Below are positions 1-8,027 of a stretch of DNA of 64,000 nucleotides, piece after piece (position 1 is the stretch's first letter; the number at the start of each line of letters is the position of its first letter). The notes beneath the pieces are model-generated. The model was given only the letters and a program-made list of their open reading frames with translations, was not told the DNA's origin and ran no database searches. A program made the position numbers and the translations under genes. This DNA is from JBDKJS01 sp039806065 (GTDB lineage Bacteria > Bacteroidota > Bacteroidia > AKYH767-A > 2013-40CM-41-45). The stretch covers positions 1 through 64,000 of the forward strand of contig JBDKJS010000083.1 of NCBI GenBank assembly GCA_039806065.1, read 5' to 3'.

Positions 1-510
1 AGCCGGCCTAATCCATTGGGTTGCCAGCGGAATTGATTTCACCGGAAAACTTTTATTGTTGTTATAGGCTGCTGCTGCATCCATATCGGCAGCCAGGGCT
101 TCTACTTTAAATTGGAGGGGCAAACCTGTTTTACCATAATAGGAACCATATTGTAAGGTAAGCACTATGCTGTCGGCCACTAGTCCGGCAGTATCGCCAA
201 AGGTTGGGGTAAAGCCAAAGTTAAGATTAGCATAACAGCTGGCATTGGTGGTACCAAAAATAGGATCCACCAAACTACCCACGGTGAGCAATCGCACAAT
301 GGATTCATCGGTGCGCAGGGTATCGGCCTTGATGGTTTTAGCAGCAATGGTAAAAGTATCGACTACTTGATTTTGCAATTGGTCAGTAGCGGGCAATACT
401 TCCAGGCCAAGCGCATCGGGATCTTTACAAGCCCATTGAGAAATAGCCACACAACTCAAGAGTAAAAAATAAAACCTCCGGGCTATACCGGAGGAGTTAA
501 TATGGTACAT
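1..510 (-). CDS. DUF4270 family lipoprotein (C-terminus beyond window)
   Basis: Reading frame open from an ATG at 510 down to base 1, 170 codons, so the C-terminal part lies outside the window. The N-terminus is a lipoprotein signal ending at Cys28 (SQWAC), followed by the KDPDALGLEVLP segment that resembles the conserved start of Bacteroidota DUF4270 proteins. The rest is a beta-rich extracellular-looking sequence. The gene lies 47 nt downstream of the glycogen-synthase-like gene on the same strand and probably shares its transcript; from memory this neighbourhood (panC, half glycogen synthase, DUF4270) recurs in Bacteroidota. The molecular function of DUF4270 is not known to me. The family call rests on the N-terminal motif, the lipobox and the gene order. 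Confidence 0.8.
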   Translation of the reverse strand, partial: MYHINSSGIARRFYFLLLSCVAISQWACKDPDALGLEVLPATDQLQNQVVDTFTIAAKTIKADTLRTDESIVRLLTVGSLVDPIFGTTNASCYANLNFGFTPTFGDTAGLVADSIVLTLQYGSYYGKTGLPLQFKVEALAADMDAAAAYNNNKSFPVKSIPLATQWIRPA

Positions 511-557
511 AGTGTAATAAAATTAAACGTTCGAGGTTAAGGAATTAAGGTAGGGTA

Positions 558-1391
558 CTATTCGGCCAATGCAGTTTCTTGCATGAGCACTTCATCATAA
601 AACTCATTGTATTGATCTACATAATTACCTTCGGCATGTGAAGGCATGGTGAGCACGGGCTTACCACATTTTTTAAGATAGGCATCAATCGCTGATTCTT
701 TTTCGCCATTTGCTTTTACAATGGCATCACTGTATTTCATAGCGCTTAGGGCTATACCACTCATGGTAAAATCTTTGAATGATTTAATATCATCAGCCGA
801 TACGCCATCCATTTTTAATTTTTTGGTAAAGTTAGGCGTAAAGGTTTCTTCCATATCTTGGTGATAGTGGCTAAATACTGTACGGGCATTTTTAAAAATA
901 GGATCTTCTTTATAACCTGTCTTTACAAAGAAGGGGATCATGGAAGTCATCCAGCCATGGCAATGAATAAGGTCGGGTGCCCAACCTAATTTTTTTACCG
1001 TCTCTAGCACACCTCTGCAAAAAAACACCATTCTATCTTCGTTTTCTTTAAAGAATTTTTTCTTAGCATCACGAAAAACGGCCTTGCGCGAAAAATATTC
1101 ATCGTTATCGATAAAATAAACTTGCATACGGGCACTTTGAATGGAAGCTACTTTTATAATGAGTGGATGATCAGTATCGTCTATTATCAAATTCATTCCG
1201 CTTAACCTGATCACTTCATGCAGTTGATTTCTTCTTTCATTGATAACACCGAAACGGGGCATAAATGTTCTGATCTCTCTTCCTTTTTCTTGAATTCCTT
1301 GAGGAAGGTACCGAGCGGTGTTCGATACTTCAGTCATTTCAAGGAAGGGCATAATCTCTTGTGAAATGAATAATACTTTGGCTTTTTTCAT
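558..1391 (-). CDS. glycogen/starch synthase-like protein, GT5 catalytic domain only
   Basis: 277 aa from the ATG at 1391 (MKKAKVLFISQE), which matches the usual start of this family; a longer form from ATG 1424 adds 11 residues without obvious homology. The sequence corresponds to the N-terminal Rossmann-like half of glycogen synthase (ADP-glucose glucosyltransferase): a VLFISQEIMPF start strand, the PDLIHCHGWMT segment and a SHYHQDMEETF segment. It ends at the half where a full enzyme (about 470-480 aa) would continue into the GT1-type C-terminal domain. Such half-length proteins are common in Bacteroidota next to panC and DUF4270. Whether they synthesise glycogen is doubtful, because part of the nucleotide-sugar site lies in the missing half. 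Transcribed divergently from panC. Confidence 0.8.
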   Translation of the reverse strand: MKKAKVLFISQEIMPFLEMTEVSNTARYLPQGIQEKGREIRTFMPRFGVINERRNQLHEVIRLSGMNLIIDDTDHPLIIKVASIQSARMQVYFIDNDEYFSRKAVFRDAKKKFFKENEDRMVFFCRGVLETVKKLGWAPDLIHCHGWMTSMIPFFVKTGYKEDPIFKNARTVFSHYHQDMEETFTPNFTKKLKMDGVSADDIKSFKDFTMSGIALSAMKYSDAIVKANGEKESAIDAYLKKCGKPVLTMPSHAEGNYVDQYNEFYDEVLMQETALAE

Positions 1392-1548
1392 CAGTGTGGT
1401 ATTAATATTTGGGCTCGCATTCAATGTGCAGTATTACTTGCGAGGTAATGAAATATTCAACTTCAAAACGAACGCAGATCGCTATTAAGGCTTATACTTG
1501 CACTGTTAAATCTGTATTGAAGAACGGCTTAAAAATAGTTACGGAAGG

Positions 1549-1580
1549 CAAAGATACGATTTATAAGCCTAATTTTCAAA
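1549..1580 (-). promoter_or_regulatory. Bacteroidota-type promoter for the glycogen-synthase-like gene
   Basis: On the minus strand TTTG (1580-1577) is followed after 20 nt by TATCTTTG (1556-1549), an exact match to the Bacteroidota primary-sigma pattern TTTG-N19..21-TAnnTTTG. Transcription would begin near 1542, giving a leader of about 150 nt before the ATG at 1391. The rest of the 1392-1772 intergenic stretch shows nothing else I can support; the 69-codon plus-strand reading frame inside it resembles no protein I know. Confidence 0.6.
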
Positions 1581-1772
1581 TTATTCAAGTCATATTTAGC
1601 CCCCTAAATATAAATTAACATACTTAAAAATAAATTGTATTTAGCTGATTTGCAGCATATTAACATAATTCAATAAAACCCACCTATGCTATGAACGGAA
1701 TTGGATACACACCAATCATCTGCCCATCATAACAGTGAATTGTATATTTTAAAACCACAATTGATAATATAA

Positions 1773-2618
1773 ATGGAAGTTATCACCACGGCTTACGGCT
1801 TGTCCAAGGCATTGGCACCTCATCAGAAGCTGGGCGCTTCAGTAGGCTTTGTACCCACTATGGGAGCCTTACACCACGGCCATTATAGTTTGGTGGCCAA
1901 GGCCTGTTCTGAAAATGAAGTGGTGGTAGTAAGTATTTTTGTCAATCCCACCCAGTTTAACAATGCCGAAGATTTAGAAAAATATCCACGCACGCTAACT
2001 GCCGATGCGGCCCTGTTAGCCGATCTACCGGTGAACTACATTTATTGTCCCATGGTGCCTGAGCTATACCCTGAATGGCCAACCGTAGCTCATTTGCCAT
2101 TTGACTTTGAAGGGTTAGATCAAGTGATGGAAGGTGCTCACAGAGCTGGGCATTTTCAGGGAGTAGTAACGGTAGTAAGTAGACTCTTTGACCAGGTGCA
2201 GCCCACCCATGCTTACTTTGGCGAGAAAGATTTTCAGCAACTGGCCATCATTCGTAGCATGGTGCACAAGATGCGCATGCCGGTACAAATAGTAGCCTGC
2301 CCTACCCTCCGCGAAACAGATGGCTTAGCGATGAGTTCACGCAATGTGCGCCTCACATCAGCAGGTAGAACCTTGGCTGCAAGCATTTATAGCAGCATGC
2401 GATTTTGTAAAGTACAAATTGAATCACAACAATCAATGTTGGAAGCCATTAACCAAAGCAAACAATACCTAGCTGCACAACAGCTCACCATTAGCTATTT
2501 TACTGTGGTAGATGACCGAACGTTAAAAGAAGCCACCACCTACCAACCACACTTGCGAATATTTGCAGCATGCATTATTGATGGTGTTAGGCTTATAGAC
2601 AATATGGCGATTGTATAA
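1773..2618 (+). CDS. panC: pantothenate synthetase
   Basis: 281 aa, the normal length for PanC, which condenses pantoate and beta-alanine with ATP to make pantothenate, the coenzyme A precursor. The nucleotidylyl-transferase signatures are visible: GFVPTMGALHHGH (HxGH-type ATP motif), VVSIFVNPTQF, the pantoate/ATP segment FGEKDFQQL, and a KMSKS-like loop seen as LAMSSRNVRL. Cytoplasmic. The ATG at 1773 is followed almost at once by family sequence. Divergent from the glycogen-synthase-like gene. The coding region ends in an AT-rich, T-rich spacer before the M13 peptidase, with no clear hairpin. Confidence 0.97.
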   Translation: MEVITTAYGLSKALAPHQKLGASVGFVPTMGALHHGHYSLVAKACSENEVVVVSIFVNPTQFNNAEDLEKYPRTLTADAALLADLPVNYIYCPMVPELYPEWPTVAHLPFDFEGLDQVMEGAHRAGHFQGVVTVVSRLFDQVQPTHAYFGEKDFQQLAIIRSMVHKMRMPVQIVACPTLRETDGLAMSSRNVRLTSAGRTLAASIYSSMRFCKVQIESQQSMLEAINQSKQYLAAQQLTISYFTVVDDRTLKEATTYQPHLRIFAACIIDGVRLIDNMAIV

Positions 2619-2657
2619 TTATTCTTTTTATTTTTTTCTCTATTCGCCAAGCTTATT

Positions 2658-2665
2658 TACTTTAG
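2658..2665 (+). promoter_or_regulatory. -7 element TACTTTAG just before the M13 peptidase start
   Basis: TACTTTAG differs from the Bacteroidota -7 consensus TAnnTTTG by one base and ends 4 nt before the ATG at 2670. If used, transcription would begin at or just inside the start codon, giving a leaderless mRNA. No good -33 TTG was found at the right distance, so the call is tentative. Confidence 0.35.
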
Positions 2666-2669
2666 CCCG

Positions 2670-4727
2670 ATGAAACTAAGTATTACCACCTTATTGTATG
2701 CTGCTAGTGCTGCACTACTCATAGCTACAGCATGTAACAATGCTGCCCCCACCAAAGCTTTGGCCGATCAAGGGTCAGATCCATTGCTATCGCATATGGA
2801 TAGCAGCCAACAACCCAACGAAGATTTTTTTATGTTTGCCAACAATGGATGGTTTAAAGCCAATCCAATACCGGCCAGCGAAACCAGCAATGGAATTTTC
2901 AAAACCATACAAGATGATGTAAATGACGCCATCAAAAAAATATGTGAACATGCTGCAGCCGCTACTGATGCCACTCCAGGAAGCAATAAGCAAAAGATAG
3001 GTGATTTTTATGCCAGTGGAATGGATACGGTAGCCATAGCACAATTAGGATTTGGCGCCCTAGCCGAAGAGATTAAAAAAGTAACCGCTATTACAAATAC
3101 CAATGAATTGCTAGCCCAAATAGCGCATCAGCAGCGCATAGGAGCTGGAGGTATGTTTGGCTTTTATGTGAATAATGATGATATGAACAGTGCCAAATAT
3201 GCAATCTTTCTGTCACAAGGAGGTTTAGGATTACCTAACAGGGATTACTATTTCAATACTGATGAAAGAGCAAAAAATATAAGAACCCAGTATGTGGCCT
3301 ACATTGCGGAAGCGCTCACACTATCAGGGGTAGATAAGGCCTCAGCCGCCACCAGTGCCGATATGATTATGAAACTAGAAACTTCGCTAGCCAAGGCATG
3401 TAGAAAACTGGAAGCCCTCCGCGATCCCTATGCCAATTACAATAAAAAATCAATTGTAGAATTTTCTAAGAGTACACCTAATATTAATTGGCAAGTAATG
3501 CTAGCCAATATGGGAATTAAAAATCCTGATACAGTGGTCATAGGTCAGCCGGAGTTTTTCACGGCACTTGATAAATTAGTGAAAGAAACTTCATTGGACA
3601 CATGGAAAGATTATTGTCGCTGGCAATATCTCAACACCTTCAGTCCCTATTTAAACAAAGAGTTAGATCAAGCACATTTTAATTTCTATGCTAAAACACT
3701 TAGCGGTCAGCAAGAACAAAAGCCAAGATGGAAACGCATAGTAGAACAAACCGATGGATCGCTAGGCGAACTGATAGGGCAAGTATATGTAGACGAACAT
3801 TTGCCAAAGGGCAGCAAGGAAAAATTGATGGAAATCGGTTTAAACATAAAAGCTGTATATGCCGAACGGATAAAAGCATTAGATTGGATGGGCGACTCAA
3901 CCAAACAGAAAGCACTCAGTAAACTTGATAAAATCATTTTCAAAGTTGGCTATCCTGATAAATGGAAAGATATGAGTAGCATGCAAATTACTAGAAAGAA
4001 CTTTGTACAAAATGTAATTAATGCCAATGCATGGGGTTATGATGACATGGTTAGAAAATTTGGTCAACCGGTAGATAGAACTGAGTGGGGCATGTATCCA
4101 CAAACTTACAATGCCTATTACAATCCATCGAACAATGAAATATGTGTTCCGGGTTGCAATATCTATGTACCAGGATTTGAACTAGCCGATGACGCTGTAC
4201 TCTACGGCATCATTGGTGGTTCTACTTTTGGTCATGAAATAACGCACGGTTTTGATGACCAAGGTTCACAATACGATGAGAATGGAAACCTTAACAATTG
4301 GTGGACTGCAGAAGATAAAAGGAAATTTGGAGAAAAAACTAAATTAATTGTACAACAATTTAACAATTACACGGTATTAGACAGCATTCATGTAAATGGC
4401 GATGCCACTCAAGGAGAAAACATTGCCGATTTAGGCGGTGTGGTAATGGGATATGAAGCCTTTAAGAAGACACCACAATATAAAAACAATGAGATAATAG
4501 CCGGTCTCACACCCGATCAACGCTTCTTTTTAGGCTATGCCTATGCATGGATGGTAAACCGAAGACCAGAAGCCATGCAACGGATGATCTTGACAGATGT
4601 TCATGCACCTGCACAATGGCGTATTAATGGTCCCCTGAGCAATATGCCAGAGTTTTATAAAACATTTGATGTGAAGGAAGGCGATAAAATGTATAGACCA
4701 GATAGCATGCGAGTAAAGATTTGGTAG
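2670..4727 (+). CDS. M13 family zinc metallopeptidase (neprilysin/PepO-like), lipoprotein
   Basis: 685 aa. The N-terminus is a lipoprotein-type signal with Cys22 (IATACNN), so the enzyme is probably anchored in the periplasm or on the cell surface. The gluzincin zinc site is intact: HEITH at residues 522-526 gives two His ligands and the catalytic Glu, and E583 of ENIAD (583-587) gives the third ligand. The substrate-binding NAYYNPSNNEICVPG-type segment lies upstream, and the chain ends in Trp as M13 enzymes usually do. Family members cleave peptides of up to roughly 40 residues. Monocistronic: a terminator follows at 4748-4784. Confidence 0.95.
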   Translation: MKLSITTLLYAASAALLIATACNNAAPTKALADQGSDPLLSHMDSSQQPNEDFFMFANNGWFKANPIPASETSNGIFKTIQDDVNDAIKKICEHAAAATDATPGSNKQKIGDFYASGMDTVAIAQLGFGALAEEIKKVTAITNTNELLAQIAHQQRIGAGGMFGFYVNNDDMNSAKYAIFLSQGGLGLPNRDYYFNTDERAKNIRTQYVAYIAEALTLSGVDKASAATSADMIMKLETSLAKACRKLEALRDPYANYNKKSIVEFSKSTPNINWQVMLANMGIKNPDTVVIGQPEFFTALDKLVKETSLDTWKDYCRWQYLNTFSPYLNKELDQAHFNFYAKTLSGQQEQKPRWKRIVEQTDGSLGELIGQVYVDEHLPKGSKEKLMEIGLNIKAVYAERIKALDWMGDSTKQKALSKLDKIIFKVGYPDKWKDMSSMQITRKNFVQNVINANAWGYDDMVRKFGQPVDRTEWGMYPQTYNAYYNPSNNEICVPGCNIYVPGFELADDAVLYGIIGGSTFGHEITHGFDDQGSQYDENGNLNNWWTAEDKRKFGEKTKLIVQQFNNYTVLDSIHVNGDATQGENIADLGGVVMGYEAFKKTPQYKNNEIIAGLTPDQRFFLGYAYAWMVNRRPEAMQRMILTDVHAPAQWRINGPLSNMPEFYKTFDVKEGDKMYRPDSMRVKIW

Positions 4728-4747
4728 CACATAATCTACACAATTAT

Positions 4748-4784
4748 AAAAACTGCTTCAATATGATTGAGGCAGTTTTTTTTT
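4748..4784 (+). terminator. rho-independent terminator after the M13 peptidase
   Basis: Hairpin with arms CTGCTTCAAT (4753-4762) and ATTGAGGCAG (4766-4775), 10 pairs including one G-T wobble and a 3-nt loop, extended by A5/T5 pairing and followed by a run of nine T. It lies 21 nt after the stop codon. Confidence 0.85.
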
Positions 4785-4885
4785 ACACCACTTGACCATG
4801 CCTAGCCACTCTTGAAAGTGAAAAAGTTATTGCGCTCTAATTTATTGTGGCATGCCAATCAAATTTATACCTTTCCATTTTTCAA

Positions 4886-6400
4886 ATGAACCCAAGCAGC
4901 ACTGAAATATTATTCTTTAATCCCAGAGCCTTAGAGCACAAGCCTCGCATTCCAAATAGTTTGCTTCAAGTAGCGGCCAGTATTGACCAGGATCACCGGT
5001 GGCATTTGGTAGATGGGAATTTAGAAACAGAACCTTTGACAGCCATAGCGGTCCTTCTTGAAAAATATCCGATCAAAATATTTGCCTGTACAGTAATGCC
5101 AGGGCCACAGCTTAGGCAAGCCATTCCCATATCCAAATGGATGAGGGAACACTACCCTGCTGTGATTGTGGTATGGGGAGGTTATTTTCCCAGCAACCAT
5201 GCACAAGTAGTATTGGGTAGTGGCTATGTAGATTTCATCATCAACGGCATGGGCGATAAGGCTTTTCCGCTATTGGTAAAAAAAATACTCGCCAACGAAA
5301 CCGACTACAATACGGTACCAAATTTAATATTTATACAATCACATAAATTAGTAAAGACTCCGAAAGATGAAATTTATAACTTAGATGAGTTGCCGGCATT
5401 ACCCTATGAAAAACTAAACTCCATATATTCATTAGAAAAATACCTGGGTAAAACCTACTTAGGAAAAAAAACAATAGCCTACCACAGTAGTTTTGGATGT
5501 CCTTTTACATGTTCATTTTGTGCAGTGGTGCCCATTTACAATGCAAGATGGAAGGGCAAAGCAGCCACTTTAGTATATGAGGATATAATGCGACTGAAAA
5601 CGCAACATGGAGCCGATGCCATCGAATTTCATGACAATAATTTTTTTGTTAGTGAAAAGCGCACGCAAGAATTTTCAACATTAATAGCACCACATAACAT
5701 GGTATGGTGGGGTGAAGGGCGGATAGATACAATTGATCGCTATAGCGATCACACCTTACAAACAATGCGCCAAAGTGGGTGTAAGATGATATTTTTTGGG
5801 GCTGAAACTGGCAACGATGCGGTATTAAAAAAAATGGATAAAGGCGGAACTCAAAGTGGTGCACAAATACTTCGTTTTGCAAAGCGAATGTTAGAATTTG
5901 ATATCATTCCTGAATATTCCTTTGTATTAGGAACGCCAGCAGAAAGTGAAGCAGCCTCCTGGCGGCAGATAAAAGAAGACATTGCATTTATTAGAAAGGT
6001 TAAAGACATCAACCCATCAGCAGAAATAATTATTTACATCTACAGTCCAGTGCCCACAGAAGGGAGCACACTATTTAGTCAAGTAAAAGCTACAGGCTTT
6101 AATTTTCCACAAACGCTTGAAGATTGGTTGACCCCAGCATGGGAAAATTTTGACTTAAGAAAAAATCCACTCACACCATGGCTTACTTCGGAAATGATTC
6201 AGCATATAAAAGATTTTGAAACAGTATTGAATGCCCGATTCCCAACCATATCAGACATCAGACTTAACCAGATGCAGCGCAGCACCTTGCAAAGGTTGGG
6301 CTATTTAAGGTACCATACGAAGATTTACCGAGCACCATATGAATTGAAGTTATTACAAAAAATTTGGAAATATCGACAACCAGAAACCGAAGGCTTCTAA
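4886..6400 (+). CDS. B12-binding domain radical SAM protein
   Basis: 504 aa from ATG 4886 (MNPSSTEILFFNPR); an upstream in-frame start at 4847 would add 13 unrelated residues. The N-terminal 150 or so residues look like a cobalamin-binding fold of the BchE/HpnJ type (LFFNPR start, LVDGN, VWGGYFP, INGMGDKAF). The radical SAM cluster motif CPFTCSFC supplies C205, C209 and C212 for the 4Fe-4S cluster that cleaves S-adenosylmethionine. A GAETGND segment and C-terminal TIM-barrel strands follow. First gene of a four-gene operon, with only 2 nt before the methyltransferase start. Members of this superfamily perform methylations, cyclisations or ring rearrangements. The substrate cannot be read from the sequence. 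Confidence 0.88.
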   Translation: MNPSSTEILFFNPRALEHKPRIPNSLLQVAASIDQDHRWHLVDGNLETEPLTAIAVLLEKYPIKIFACTVMPGPQLRQAIPISKWMREHYPAVIVVWGGYFPSNHAQVVLGSGYVDFIINGMGDKAFPLLVKKILANETDYNTVPNLIFIQSHKLVKTPKDEIYNLDELPALPYEKLNSIYSLEKYLGKTYLGKKTIAYHSSFGCPFTCSFCAVVPIYNARWKGKAATLVYEDIMRLKTQHGADAIEFHDNNFFVSEKRTQEFSTLIAPHNMVWWGEGRIDTIDRYSDHTLQTMRQSGCKMIFFGAETGNDAVLKKMDKGGTQSGAQILRFAKRMLEFDIIPEYSFVLGTPAESEAASWRQIKEDIAFIRKVKDINPSAEIIIYIYSPVPTEGSTLFSQVKATGFNFPQTLEDWLTPAWENFDLRKNPLTPWLTSEMIQHIKDFETVLNARFPTISDIRLNQMQRSTLQRLGYLRYHTKIYRAPYELKLLQKIWKYRQPETEGF

Positions 6401-6402
6401 CT

Positions 6403-7065
6403 ATGAATAAGGTATTTAAAAAAATATTGAATAATACGTACAAGCCACTGCTGCAGCAATATTTAAAAAAAGACCGCAGCTATACCTGGAAAAATATTAA
6501 CTTAAGCATACCAGCTGGCATTTTTCATCCCAAATTTTTTTTTAGTACTCAATTGCTTTTGCGATTCCTCTCAGCGGTTGATTTAAATAATAAAAAGATC
6601 ATTGAAATCGGTTGCGGTTCGGGACTAATTAGTATTTACTGTGCGCAACAACAGGGCATGGTAACGAGTGTAGATATTAATACAGCAGCCGTAAAATGTA
6701 CAGCCTTAAATGCATCAATAAATAATGTAGCCATCAATGCTTTAGAAAGTAATTTATTTGCTAATATTCCAAATCAAGAATTTGATATCCTCATCATTAA
6801 TCCACCCTATTATGCAGGCGCCATTCACCAACCAGCAGACCATGCATGGTACGCTGGTCCCAATTATGAATACTTTTATCAATTATTTGAGCAACTTCCC
6901 AATTATATGAATAGCAGCAGCCGGGTTTTCATCATCCTATCGGAAGAGGGACCCACGGACTTAATCAAAAAGCTGTGCTTACCTCATTTTACTATTTATA
7001 AAATTCATACTTTTAACAAGTGGCTCGAAAAAAATCATATTTTTGAAATCACCCTTTCTCTATGA
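6403..7065 (+). CDS. class I SAM-dependent methyltransferase with NPPY motif
   Basis: 220 aa from ATG 6403; an in-frame start at 6364 would overlap the upstream gene. SAM-binding motif I is EIGCGSG (residues 68-74), followed by the acidic end of strand 2 (VDINTAAV) and the catalytic NPPYY motif at 133-137. NPPY is typical of N-methyltransferases acting on amide or amino nitrogens (PrmC/HemK, N6-adenine enzymes). The protein is shorter than PrmC and lacks its N-terminal helical domain, so I do not assign it to release-factor methylation. It sits between a radical SAM gene (2 nt gap) and a nucleotidyltransferase gene (ATGA overlap), implying co-translation and a shared pathway. Confidence 0.85.
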   Translation: MNKVFKKILNNTYKPLLQQYLKKDRSYTWKNINLSIPAGIFHPKFFFSTQLLLRFLSAVDLNNKKIIEIGCGSGLISIYCAQQQGMVTSVDINTAAVKCTALNASINNVAINALESNLFANIPNQEFDILIINPPYYAGAIHQPADHAWYAGPNYEYFYQLFEQLPNYMNSSSRVFIILSEEGPTDLIKKLCLPHFTIYKIHTFNKWLEKNHIFEITLSL

Positions 7066-8027
7066 ATAGTTTTGTTCCATCACTTGCGCCCGAAGAAATA
7101 ATCCAACAGACAGATGTGGGATTATCAATCCTTCATACCTTAGTTTACTTTGACTTATTCAAACATCCACTCACTGCTAATGAGATTGTAAAATACCAAT
7201 TCAAAAGCAGTGCGACCGCATTACAAATAAGCGAAACATTGGATGAGTTGCTTCGATTGCGAATGATTAAAAACAGCAATGGTTATTTTTCACTTTATAC
7301 TAGTGGTGAATATTTAGAGCGAAGGCTTAATGGAGAAAGACAAAGTCGCAAGGCGATGGCCATTGCCAGACATAAAAGTAAAATTATAGCCTTATTTCCC
7401 TTTGTTCGAGGAGTTGCCATTTCAGGATCATTATCAAAAGGATATACTGATAAAGATGGCGATATTGATTACTTTATTATTACCTCCCCAAATAGGTTGT
7501 GGACATGCAAACTAATTTTAATGTTATATAAAAAAATATTTTTACTCAATAGCAGAAAACATTTTTGTTTAAACTACTTTATATCAAACGACCAACTTAC
7601 CATTCCAGATAAAAATATTTTTACCGCAATAGAAATTGCATTTTTGAAATGCACTTACAATCAATCACAAATAGATCAATTTAATAGAGCCAATAGCTGG
7701 ATAGCTACATTTTTACCCATTCACAGTTTTATATCAGGCGTTGGAACAAATCCTTATAGAGAAAGTAAAATAGAGTGGCTTTTCAAAGGCTGGGTAGGAA
7801 ATATATTTGAAAAATTTTCTTATAAGATTTTAAAATTTCATAAAAGTGTAAAATTTAAACATTACCATCCTGCGCAAGTCAATATCAATTTACGGTCTAC
7901 AAGTACTGCATCAAAACACCATCCATTAGGTTACCAACAGCGGGTATTAAGTGCCTTTGCCGAAAGATGTGAAAAAATTAATTCCGAATATTTAGCATCC
8001 ATGCATCGTGATATTACTCACTCATAG
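7062..8027 (+). CDS. nucleotidyltransferase-fold protein with N-terminal winged helix
   Basis: 321 aa; the start overlaps the previous stop as ATGA. Residues about 20-80 look like a winged-helix or DprA-type helical domain (ILHTLVYFDLF, LDELLRLRMI). Residues 118-140 carry the nucleotidyltransferase (Pol beta/MNT) signature: GS at 122-123 followed by D134-x-D136 in GDIDYFII, the metal-binding acidic pair. The C-terminal 180 residues are basic and rich in aromatic residues, with no recognised domain. Proteins like this transfer a nucleotide to an RNA, an antibiotic-like small molecule or a protein; which one applies is unknown. Third gene of the radical SAM operon. It overlaps the next gene by 20 nt. 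Confidence 0.75.
   Translation: MNSFVPSLAPEEIIQQTDVGLSILHTLVYFDLFKHPLTANEIVKYQFKSSATALQISETLDELLRLRMIKNSNGYFSLYTSGEYLERRLNGERQSRKAMAIARHKSKIIALFPFVRGVAISGSLSKGYTDKDGDIDYFIITSPNRLWTCKLILMLYKKIFLLNSRKHFCLNYFISNDQLTIPDKNIFTAIEIAFLKCTYNQSQIDQFNRANSWIATFLPIHSFISGVGTNPYRESKIEWLFKGWVGNIFEKFSYKILKFHKSVKFKHYHPAQVNINLRSTSTASKHHPLGYQQRVLSAFAERCEKINSEYLASMHRDITHS

Noticed and set aside
1409..1618. 69-codon plus-strand reading frame opposite the glycogen-synthase promoter
   Set aside because: It overlaps the start of the minus-strand gene, contains that gene's promoter and resembles no protein.
1640..1772. Riboswitch or other leader RNA before panC
   Set aside because: No stable paired structure or known aptamer core was found; the region is simply AT-rich.
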